Part shown: one piece after another, positions 58,074 to 64,000 of the stretch
How the letters are laid out: each line of letters opens with the position of its first letter
Position numbering within the stretch: the stretch's first letter is position 1
Assembly: GCA_016704465.1 (NCBI GenBank)
Contig: JADJAD010000008.1
Location: 124,001 to 188,000 of the forward strand
DNA length: 64,000 bases
Origin: Gemmatimonadota bacterium
Lineage (GTDB): Bacteria; Gemmatimonadota; Gemmatimonadetes; Gemmatimonadales; Gemmatimonadaceae
Direction: 5' to 3'
Translations under genes and position numbers: made by a program
Notes under the pieces: model-generated
What the model was told of the DNA's origin: nothing
The model's database searches: none
What the model saw: the letters and a program-made list of their open reading frames with translations, nothing else

Positions 58074-58580
58074 ATGGAGTCCCTCGCGCTTCCCCTGGCC
58101 CTCCCGGAGGTCCACGTCAACGTCGGCGATGCCTCGGCGCTCAGGGAACGTGGCGTGCTCTCGAGCATCGGGTTGGGATCGTGCGTGGCCCTCGTGCTAT
58201 ACGACCGGGAGACGCGGATCGGCGGGCTCGCGCACATCCTGCTCCCGCACGAGGCGCTCTCCCGCACCCCCGGGAAGCCCTCGCGGTATTCCACCACCGC
58301 GCTGCCGCACCTGCTGACGCTGATGCGGACGCTGGGGCCGGTGGTGCGCCCCATGGCACGCCTCGTCGGTGGCGCGAGCATGTTCGCGAACCTGTTGAGC
58401 GGCGGCGGGATCAACATGGGGGAGCGCAACATCGTGGCCACGCGCCGGACGCTGGAGGTGGCCGGCATTCCGCTGGTGGGCGAGGAGGTGGGCGGGGACT
58501 ATGGGCGCAGCACGTTCCTGGACCTGGCGAGCGGGGAGCTCCGGGTCACCTCGATCCGTCATGCGGCGCGCACCGTCTAG
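58074..58580 (+). CDS. cheD: Chemoreceptor glutamine deamidase CheD
   Basis: 168 residues. SSIGLGSCVALVLYD with catalytic Cys37 and GGLAHILLP with His54, RLVGGASMF and NIVATRRTL complete the family. It deamidates receptors and can bind CheC. Overlaps cheB by 20 bases. Confidence 0.93.
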   Translation: MESLALPLALPEVHVNVGDASALRERGVLSSIGLGSCVALVLYDRETRIGGLAHILLPHEALSRTPGKPSRYSTTALPHLLTLMRTLGPVVRPMARLVGGASMFANLLSGGGINMGERNIVATRRTLEVAGIPLVGEEVGGDYGRSTFLDLASGELRVTSIRHAARTV

Positions 58581-59640
58581 CCGCCGGACCGTGCTCGTCG
58601 TCGACGACTCGCCCCTGATCCGGCGGGTGGTGTGCGACGTCATCGCGTCCTCGGCCGACTTCACGGTCGTCGGCGAGGCGGCAGACGGTCAGAGCGCCCT
58701 CGAGATGGTGCATCGACTCGACCCGGACCTCCTGACCCTCGACGTCCAGATGCCGGGACTCGACGGGCTGGCGACGTTAGGCTACGTGATGAGCGAGGCG
58801 CCGCGCCCGGTGGTGATGCTCTCCGCCCTGGTCGACGGCGGCGTGACCACGATGCGCGCCCTCGAGCTCGGCGCCGTCGACTTCGTGCGCAAGCCGTCGC
58901 TCGGAGATGCCCTCGACCGGAGCACGTTGCATGAGCGCCTGCTGGGCGCCCTGCGGACCGCCGCGCGCTCCGAGTGCACCTCCGTTCCGGTGTTGGCGCG
59001 TGCCCCCGAGCAGCGCCGCGTCACGTGGGGCCACCGCGTCGAGGCGCCGACCCACCTCGTGGTCATCGCCGCCTCCACCGGCGGCCCGCGCGCCCTCGCC
59101 GAGATCCTCCCCGCGCTCGCCCCGTCGGGCGCGGCGGTGCTCGTGATCCAGCACATGCCCCCCGGATTCACCGAAGGGTTTGCCCGCCGGCTCGACGCGC
59201 TCTCGATGCTCCCGGTCGCCGAGGCGACGGATGGCGCCCCGCTGTGCGCCGGTCATGCCTACGTTGCTCCTGGCGGTCTGCACACGACGGTTCGGGCAGG
59301 AATGGACGGCGTACGACTGGCGGTCACCGGCGGTCCCTCGCTGCACGGGGTCGCCCCGGCGGCCGATCTGGCGTTCGCCAGCGCCGCCGTGGCCTTCGAC
59401 CGGCGCTGCATCGCGGTGGTCCTGACCGGCATGGGACATGATGGCGCCGATGGCGCGCGCCTGGTGCGGCAGGGCGGGGGATACGTGATCGTGCAGGATG
59501 CGCAGACCTCGATCGTCTACGGCATGCCGCAGGCGGCGCTCGCCGCGGCCGGGGCCGACGCCATTGCCCCGTTGCATGACGTCGGCGCCGCCATCGCCCA
59601 TGGGCTGCTCGTCCAAGGGTGCGCCCCTGTGCTCCGGTGA
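58561..59640 (+). CDS. cheB: Chemotaxis protein-glutamate methylesterase CheB
   Basis: 359 residues: receiver domain (LVVDDSPLIRRVVCDV, phosphoacceptor Asp61 in LTLDVQMPG, RKPS) and esterase domain with AASTGGPRAL (Ser172), QHMPPGFTEG (His198) and GMGHDGADGAR (Asp294). It demethylates receptors; no CheR is in the window. The frame opens before the ATG, which lies inside cheD. Confidence 0.94.
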   Translation: MRRAPSSRRTVLVVDDSPLIRRVVCDVIASSADFTVVGEAADGQSALEMVHRLDPDLLTLDVQMPGLDGLATLGYVMSEAPRPVVMLSALVDGGVTTMRALELGAVDFVRKPSLGDALDRSTLHERLLGALRTAARSECTSVPVLARAPEQRRVTWGHRVEAPTHLVVIAASTGGPRALAEILPALAPSGAAVLVIQHMPPGFTEGFARRLDALSMLPVAEATDGAPLCAGHAYVAPGGLHTTVRAGMDGVRLAVTGGPSLHGVAPAADLAFASAAVAFDRRCIAVVLTGMGHDGADGARLVRQGGGYVIVQDAQTSIVYGMPQAALAAAGADAIAPLHDVGAAIAHGLLVQGCAPVLR

Positions 59641-59791
59641 CCGGTATGTCCGCGCCCGGCGCGCCGGTCCGAGGCGGCGAGGATCGCGACGTGCTGCGAT
59701 GCGTGACGCCGCACGTGACGCCGCACGTGACGCCGCACGTGACGCCGCACGTGACGCCGCGCGTCCCGCAGCGGTCTAGTACTCGATCCTC
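59641..59791. other. 151-bp gap between cheB and the second cheW
   Basis: The only sizeable gap in the Che operon. It holds the 12-bp repeat array and an AT-richer tctagtact stretch just before the cheW ATG that could be a -10 region; no -35 is clear. Confidence 0.5.
59703..59762. repeat. 12-bp tandem repeat, five copies
   Basis: gtgacgccgcac four times at 59703-59750, then gtgacgccgcgc at 59751-59762. Each junction makes the palindrome CACGTG, giving four such sites spaced 12 bp apart in the cheB-cheW gap. Confidence 0.88.
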
Positions 59792-60445
59792 ATGACCATG
59801 ACTGCAGACATGCGCGATTTCCCCGACCTCGCCTTCAGCACTCCCGACGCGCCACACGGCACGCCGGCGGTGCTGCGATTCAGGGAGCGCGTGCGCGCAC
59901 GCATCGGCGCCGCCGAACTGCTCGCCTTCCGGGTGGGCGGGGAGCGCTTCGCCTTCGACGTGCGTGCGCTAGACGAGGCGATCGACCGGCCGTCGATCGA
60001 CGTGATCCCCTGGAAGGGCGCGTCGCCACACCCGACCGGCGCGGCGTCGTCCGTGCCTGCCGGTGATGGGATCGATGGGGAGGTGACCCACGTCACGTCT
60101 GGAGGCAATGCTGCGGCGGGACGTGCGATCCTGCGAGGCCTCATGCGCGCGGCGGGTCGATCGATTCCGGTCTTCGATACGGGCCGACTGCTCGGTGTAT
60201 GCGACACCGGATCGCGGGACCAGGTCCTGATCATGCGCAGTGGCACGCGACGCATCGGCTTGTTGGCGGATGAGGTCGACGATGTGATCCTCATCGATCT
60301 CGGGACCATTCAGCCGCCGCCGGTCGATGCCAGGGACGAACTCCTGCTGGGGGTGACGTGGGACGGCGCGGAGCTCACCGGAATCCTCGACGCCCGGGCC
60401 CTGATCCAGACGTGTCAGCACCGGGCCGCGGAGATGAGCGCGTGA
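59792..60445 (+). CDS. CheW-like coupling protein 2
   Basis: 217 residues, longer than a minimal CheW (about 150). CheW domain: LLAFRVGGERFAFDVRALDE, then a 50-residue Gly/Ser/Ala-rich insertion, RSIPVFDTGRLLG, RRIGLLADEVDDVI and LTGILDARALI. The N-terminal 40 residues are unlike CheW. ATG 59792 and 59798 are both possible. Overlaps the next cheW. Confidence 0.82.
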   Translation: MTMTADMRDFPDLAFSTPDAPHGTPAVLRFRERVRARIGAAELLAFRVGGERFAFDVRALDEAIDRPSIDVIPWKGASPHPTGAASSVPAGDGIDGEVTHVTSGGNAAAGRAILRGLMRAAGRSIPVFDTGRLLGVCDTGSRDQVLIMRSGTRRIGLLADEVDDVILIDLGTIQPPPVDARDELLLGVTWDGAELTGILDARALIQTCQHRAAEMSA

Positions 60446-60969
60446 GCCGGGACGCCGTCGCGCGCCGCCTCGTCACCTTCGGGATCGGCACCGCGTGGTA
60501 CGCGGTGGACGTGGCGCACGTGGAACGCGTGCTGCGTCACGAAGGGGTCTTCCCCATTCCCAACATGCCGCCGTGGATGGAGGGGATGATCGAGTACCGC
60601 GGGCGCATCGTTCCGGTCATCAACCTCGGGCAACGTCTCGGCCTGGACGTTCCGTCCGGCGGAGGGGCTCGGCGCTTGCTCGTGCTCACGTTAGGCGAGG
60701 ACGTCGTCGCCGCGGCGGTGGACCAGGTCGTGGACGTGCGGCCGGTCGCCGATGGCGACGTGGCCCCGCCGCCCGCACTGGTCCGTGGCGTGGCCGGCGA
60801 GTGCTTGCGCGGCGTGCTGCGACGCGACGACACGATGGTCCTCCTGCTCGACGTGGCGCGCCTGCTCCATGCCGCCGACCGGCGCGCGATCGACGACTGC
60901 CTCGCGCCGCCTGACGTCGACGGACCCACGAGCGCACCGCGCACAGCCGACGTCCCGGTCAATGTCTGA
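60442..60969 (+). CDS. CheW-like coupling protein 3
   Basis: 175 residues. RLVTFGIGTAWYAVDVAHVE, MEGMIEYRGRIVPVINLGQR and AAAVDQVVDV are a standard CheW; a 25-residue tail follows. GTG 60442 overlaps the previous stop. Three CheW genes in one operon suggest separate receptor or CheA arrays. Confidence 0.85.
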   Translation: MSRDAVARRLVTFGIGTAWYAVDVAHVERVLRHEGVFPIPNMPPWMEGMIEYRGRIVPVINLGQRLGLDVPSGGGARRLLVLTLGEDVVAAAVDQVVDVRPVADGDVAPPPALVRGVAGECLRGVLRRDDTMVLLLDVARLLHAADRRAIDDCLAPPDVDGPTSAPRTADVPVNV

Positions 60970-61924
60970 CGCCCCGTTCGTCTCGAGCGCCACTCGGCGC
61001 GAGCAGTTCGATGAGGTCTGCGCAGCCCTCGCAGCCCCGGGTGCGATGTCGCACCGTGAGACGATCAAGGCAGACATCATCGCCCTGTACCGGGCGGTTG
61101 AGCGGGACATGGGAGCGCTGGCCGCGCTGAAGGAAGACGTGAAGGGGCTCGTGCAGCACTGGAAGTCGCTGGATGACGGCACGGCGCCGCCGTCGCCTCC
61201 CGATCTCCCCGCACCGATCGTCGAATCGGTCAGCGCACCGGCTGCTCCACCGGTTACTGCATCGGTCACTCCGCTCGTCACCGCGCCGGCCACCGCGTCG
61301 GGAGCGGCGCCGACGCGCGCCGATCACCTCAATGCCTCCACGTTCCTCGAGAAAGGGTGGAGCCTGATGTCGTTAGGCGATCCGGCCGGCGCCGAGGCCG
61401 CCCTCCTCCGCGCGCTCGAGCTCGCGCCCGGAGATCCGCATGGGGAGTCGCTGCTCGGGTGGGCTCAGATGCTCCAGGACAAGTACGACGACGCGCTGCT
61501 CAATTTCCAGAAGGTCCTGATGCGACAGCCCCAGAACTCGCTGGCCCGCATCAACGTCGGGTACATCTGCCTCAAGAAGCAGATCTTCGGCGAGGCGATC
61601 GAGCACCTCTCCAAGGCGATCCGTCTCGACAACGACCGGAAGGCGACGCTCTACGCGCATTACTACCTCGGCCTGCTGTATCTCGAGCGCGAGATGTACG
61701 AGGACGCGCAGAACTTCCTGCGCAAGGCGATCGCCCTCGGTCCCAACCTGATCGAGGCGCACTACGAACTCGGGCGCGCCCTCTTCCTTGGCGGGGACCG
61801 CGAGGGGGCGATGGGTGCGTGGCGCGACGGCGCGCGCGCGAACAAGTTCAGTCCATGGGGAAAGCGCTGTGCCGAGGTCCTTCGACAGGTCGAAGCCGGA
61901 GGGGCGCCGCCAGGCTCGCCGTAG
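60962..61924 (+). CDS. TPR protein with coiled N-terminus
   Basis: 320 residues. N-terminal 70 residues are helical (TIKADIIALYRAVERDMGAL), followed by a Pro/Ala/Thr linker and about six TPR units (FLEKGWSLMSLGDPAGAEA, YLGLLYLEREMYEDAQN). ATG 60962 lies within the cheW 3 end. Likely an adaptor of the same operon. Confidence 0.8.
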   Translation: MSDAPFVSSATRREQFDEVCAALAAPGAMSHRETIKADIIALYRAVERDMGALAALKEDVKGLVQHWKSLDDGTAPPSPPDLPAPIVESVSAPAAPPVTASVTPLVTAPATASGAAPTRADHLNASTFLEKGWSLMSLGDPAGAEAALLRALELAPGDPHGESLLGWAQMLQDKYDDALLNFQKVLMRQPQNSLARINVGYICLKKQIFGEAIEHLSKAIRLDNDRKATLYAHYYLGLLYLEREMYEDAQNFLRKAIALGPNLIEAHYELGRALFLGGDREGAMGAWRDGARANKFSPWGKRCAEVLRQVEAGGAPPGSP

Positions 61925-62970
61925 CTGCGGCGCTCGGCGTTGCACACGCCGTCAGGTTGTCGTGTGCCGCTGTCCTTGCGCTCACCGGCGCGCTCACCTG
62001 CGCGCTCGCCGTCGCCCCCCGGCTGGTCGCCGCGCAGGCTGCGGGCGGGTTCGAGGCCGTGGTCGGCGGGAGTCGCTGGGAACGCGATCGCTTCACGGTC
62101 GTCGCCGCTCCGAGTGATGAGCCGCTCGCGCGCGCCCTGCTGGCACAGGCCGTCGCGCTCGACACCTTTCCCGGACTGCCGCGCCCATCCGAGCGCATCC
62201 TGATCCAGGTTGCCCCCGATCGCGAGGCCTTTCGCGCCCTCGTCGGCCAGGGCGCCCCCGAGTGGGGCGCCGCATTCGCCATCCCCGGGGAACGCCGCAT
62301 CATCATGCAGGGACGCGGGGCCTCGTCCGATGCGGGCGATCCGTTGCGAGTCCTCCGGCACGAACTGGCGCACCTCGCCCTGCACGAGTATCTGGGCGCG
62401 CTGCCGTCCCGTTGGTTCGACGAGGGGTACGCCAGCTACGCCGCCGGCGAATGGGATCGCGATCGACTGATCGCGACAAACCTCGCGCTGGCGATGCGCG
62501 GCGTGCCGTCGCTGGCCGCGCTCGACTCCGGATTCCTGGCCGGGGCGGCGCGCGCAGACGCGGCCTACGCGCTGGCGTACCGGGCCGTCGCCGAACTTGC
62601 AGACCTGGATCCACAACGCGGGCTCACCCTGCTGCTGCGGTACTGGAAGGTGGAGGGGGAGTTCGAGCGGGCGCTGCGGCGCGCCTATGGCCTGACCCAG
62701 GTGCAGTTCGAGGAGCGGTTTCGCGACCGCACTCGGCGACGTTACGGAGTGTTGGCGTTGGTGACCGACGTCACACTTGTGGCCGTCGTCCTGATCTTCT
62801 TCGTCGGTCCGTTTTACGTGGTGCGGAGGCGTCGCGACAAGGCGCGACTGCGCGCCATGCTCGCCGCGGACGCCGAGGCCGAGCGACGGGAGCGCGAGAG
62901 CGCGATCGAGCACCTGCTCAACCAGGTGGCGCCAGGGGTGCGCGACGGCCCAACATTGCGGGAGGATTAA
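61855..62970 (+). CDS. Membrane-anchored MA-type (gluzincin) peptidase
   Basis: About 371 residues. A hydrophobic signal (VLALTGALTCALAVAP), a domain with LRHELAHLALHEYLGALPSR (HExxH) and RWFDEGYASYAAGE (third ligand), then a C-terminal membrane helix (LVTDVTLVAVVLIFFVGPFY) with a charged cytoplasmic tail. Start uncertain: ATG 61855 overlaps the TPR gene by 70 bases, while TTG 61957 sits right before the signal. Same MA-peptidase type as the large 28697-31597 protein. Confidence 0.75.
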   Translation: MGKALCRGPSTGRSRRGAARLAVAAALGVAHAVRLSCAAVLALTGALTCALAVAPRLVAAQAAGGFEAVVGGSRWERDRFTVVAAPSDEPLARALLAQAVALDTFPGLPRPSERILIQVAPDREAFRALVGQGAPEWGAAFAIPGERRIIMQGRGASSDAGDPLRVLRHELAHLALHEYLGALPSRWFDEGYASYAAGEWDRDRLIATNLALAMRGVPSLAALDSGFLAGAARADAAYALAYRAVAELADLDPQRGLTLLLRYWKVEGEFERALRRAYGLTQVQFEERFRDRTRRRYGVLALVTDVTLVAVVLIFFVGPFYVVRRRRDKARLRAMLAADAEAERRERESAIEHLLNQVAPGVRDGPTLRED

Positions 62971-62995
62971 TCGTAATCGCCGCGGGCGGATCTGC

Positions 62996-63025
62996 TTGAC
63001 ACTGACAGTCGAGCGCCCGTATCCT
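62996..63025 (+). promoter_or_regulatory. Strong sigma-70-like promoter
   Basis: Consensus TTGACA at 62996-63001, 18-base spacer, TATCCT at 63020-63025. The ATG at 63035 is nine bases further, so the transcript should be nearly leaderless. It may also serve the tRNA downstream. Confidence 0.65.
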
Positions 63026-63034
63026 TCGTTTCCT

Positions 63035-63205
63035 ATGTCACAATCGAGCCCGACGCCGCGATCGCGGCCACTTTTGTTTTGGGGGCTTGCGCTCCTCACC
63101 ATCCTCGCCGGATTCTGGGATCTCTGGCGAGGAGGCGAGACGATTGCTCCCATCCTTCTGGTTGTCGGCTACTGCGTGCTGGTGCCGATCGCCATCCTCA
63201 AGTAA
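63035..63205 (+). CDS. Small membrane protein (56 residues)
   Basis: MSQSSPTPRSRPLLFWGLAL begins it; two hydrophobic helices separated by DLWRGGET, ending VPIAILK. No known family recognised. The consensus promoter just upstream supports real expression. A longer frame from 62996 includes the promoter and is rejected. Confidence 0.7.
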   Translation: MSQSSPTPRSRPLLFWGLALLTILAGFWDLWRGGETIAPILLVVGYCVLVPIAILK

Positions 63206-63218
63206 GCACGCGGTCGGC

Positions 63219-63292
63219 GGGCGAATAGCTCAGTTGGTTAGAGCGCCTGCCTTACACGCAGGATGTCGGGGGTTCGAGTCCCTCTTCGCCCA
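63219..63292 (+). tRNA. tRNA-Val (anticodon TAC)
   Basis: Full cloverleaf: acceptor GGGCGAA (63219-63225) with TTCGCCC (63285-63291), D-arm AGCTCAGTTGGTTAGAGC, anticodon stem CCTGC/GCAGG with loop CTTACAC, T-arm GGTTCGAGTCC. Anticodon TAC reads GUA and by wobble GUG. CCA is not encoded. Confidence 0.96.
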
Positions 63293-63365
63293 TCCTCGTA
63301 GGTATCCACGGACCCTGACTATCGGGGTGGTGTAGGCCATGAATAACCCCTTGGAGGACATCAGA

Positions 63366-64000
63366 GTGACGGCTTGGCAGCGCCCGGGTCGCGTTATCGC
63401 GACCATCCTGATTGGACTGGCTGTGCAGGGCTCCGCCCAGGAGCTCGGCGCACAGCAGCAGACGTTGCAGCGCGGCCAGACGCCGGGCCCGCGGTTCATG
63501 GTCCCCGTCCTGCGCTCGAACGAGCGTGCCCTCGGCGCGCAGCTGGCAGACCAGATTCGTGAGCGCATGGGGGGTGACTTCATGATGCGCACGCTCTGGA
63601 TCATCCCGAAGTCCGATATCGACAACGCGCTCGAGCAGTCGGGATACTCCAAGACCGAACCGCTCAATGCCAACGACGCGCGCCAGCTGGCGAATCTCAT
63701 TCGCGCCGAGGAGTACGTGGAGGGCATCGTGACCAAGACCGATGCCGGCTTCGAGTTCGACGGGCAGCTGCTCCTGGTACGCGGTGAAGGCATGGTGCAG
63801 CCGCTTCCCAAGGTGACGGCCGCGAAGATCGGCGACATCGCGAAGGGCGCCTCCAAGGCGATCGACGACGCGCGCAAGCCGCTCGAGGACATCAAGAACT
63901 GCACGCTCAACGCCCGCCAGAGCAAGTGGGCCGAAGCGCTGTCCGACGCGCAGAAGGGGCTCAAGGAGTACCCCAGTTCCGTGATGTCGCGGGTGTGCAT
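63366..64000 (+). CDS. Secreted protein with TPR-like C-terminus (truncated by the window end)
   Basis: At least 211 residues. GGAGG at 63353-63357 is eight bases before GTG 63366, which starts a signal peptide (VIATILIGLAVQGSAQELGA), so this is preferred to ATG 63339. The next part FMVPVLRSNERALGAQLADQ, then a beta-rich stretch (EEYVEGIVTKTDAGFEFDG) and a helical repeat-like region (QSKWAEALSDAQKGLKEYP) follow. Resembles envelope-associated TPR proteins; role unknown. Confidence 0.7.
   Translation, partial: MTAWQRPGRVIATILIGLAVQGSAQELGAQQQTLQRGQTPGPRFMVPVLRSNERALGAQLADQIRERMGGDFMMRTLWIIPKSDIDNALEQSGYSKTEPLNANDARQLANLIRAEEYVEGIVTKTDAGFEFDGQLLLVRGEGMVQPLPKVTAAKIGDIAKGASKAIDDARKPLEDIKNCTLNARQSKWAEALSDAQKGLKEYPSSVMSRVC

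Noticed and set aside
59703..59762. CRISPR or coding repeat (VTPH or DAAR peptide)
   Set aside because: 12-bp units without spacers; the frames crossing it have no start or similarity and it fills an operon gap.

Overview
The window is 64 kb of very G+C-rich (roughly 70 % by eye) bacterial chromosome, densely packed and mostly + strand, with ATGA, GTGA and TGATG overlaps throughout. The gene set fits Gemmatimonadota best: an S9 peptidase, an Rnf-type redox locus, type 2 (eukaryote-like) isoleucyl-tRNA synthetase, the tilS-hpt-ftsH order, and a Che operon carrying MglA, roadblock and DUF4388 genes. That assignment is an inference from content; no rRNA is present to confirm it.

Layout. 1-8.2 kb: catabolic and housekeeping genes (amidohydrolase, nitronate monooxygenase, DUF4442 protein, AAA ATPase, S9 peptidase, GT2 glycosyltransferase, SLC13/ArsB-type transporter). 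8.4-23.9 kb: a low-potential electron-transfer locus, korAB, an unknown gene, rnfB, a giant nifJ-like pyruvate:ferredoxin oxidoreductase, rnfCDGEA, a 50-residue NqrM-like Cys protein, apbE and a Cys-rich protein. The genes imply a path from 2-oxoacids to ferredoxin to Rnf to NADH plus an ion gradient. The three-gene proton-translocating transhydrogenase pntAA-AB-B converges on it from the other strand (24.1-26.9 kb) and could convert NADH to NADPH. 27.1-32 kb: secreted and envelope proteins (SnoaL-like, lipoprotein with HExxH, a 966-residue peptidase/propeller/barrel protein). 32.2-45.5 kb: tilS, hpt, ftsH, DUF2723 membrane protein, yggS, divIVA-like, PNP, ileS, dksA-like, lspA and rluD-like genes.

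45.5-62 kb is the most interesting region. It is a chemosensory operon (cheW, cheY, cheA, cheC, cheD, cheB and two more cheW) interleaved with a polarity/pilus-type module: MglA GTPase, two roadblock/LC7 proteins, two DUF4388 (PATAN) proteins carrying MshEN-like motifs, several TPR proteins, and an odd protein with two DnaA-type AAA+ modules of which the second has lost its catalytic residues. No MCP or CheR is present in the window. I infer control of surface motility or another polar output rather than ordinary flagellar chemotaxis. The window ends with a small membrane protein, tRNA-Val(TAC) and a truncated secreted protein.

Two window-wide observations matter. First, the heptamer CGTTAGG/CCTAACG occurs about 20 times and contains nearly every GTTAG I could find. 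Second, korB, rnfB, nifJ (three sites), rnfC and ftsH (two sites) are interrupted by small indels, several of them repairable by adding one or two bases to a homopolymer. This looks more like assembly error than decay, because ftsH is normally essential.
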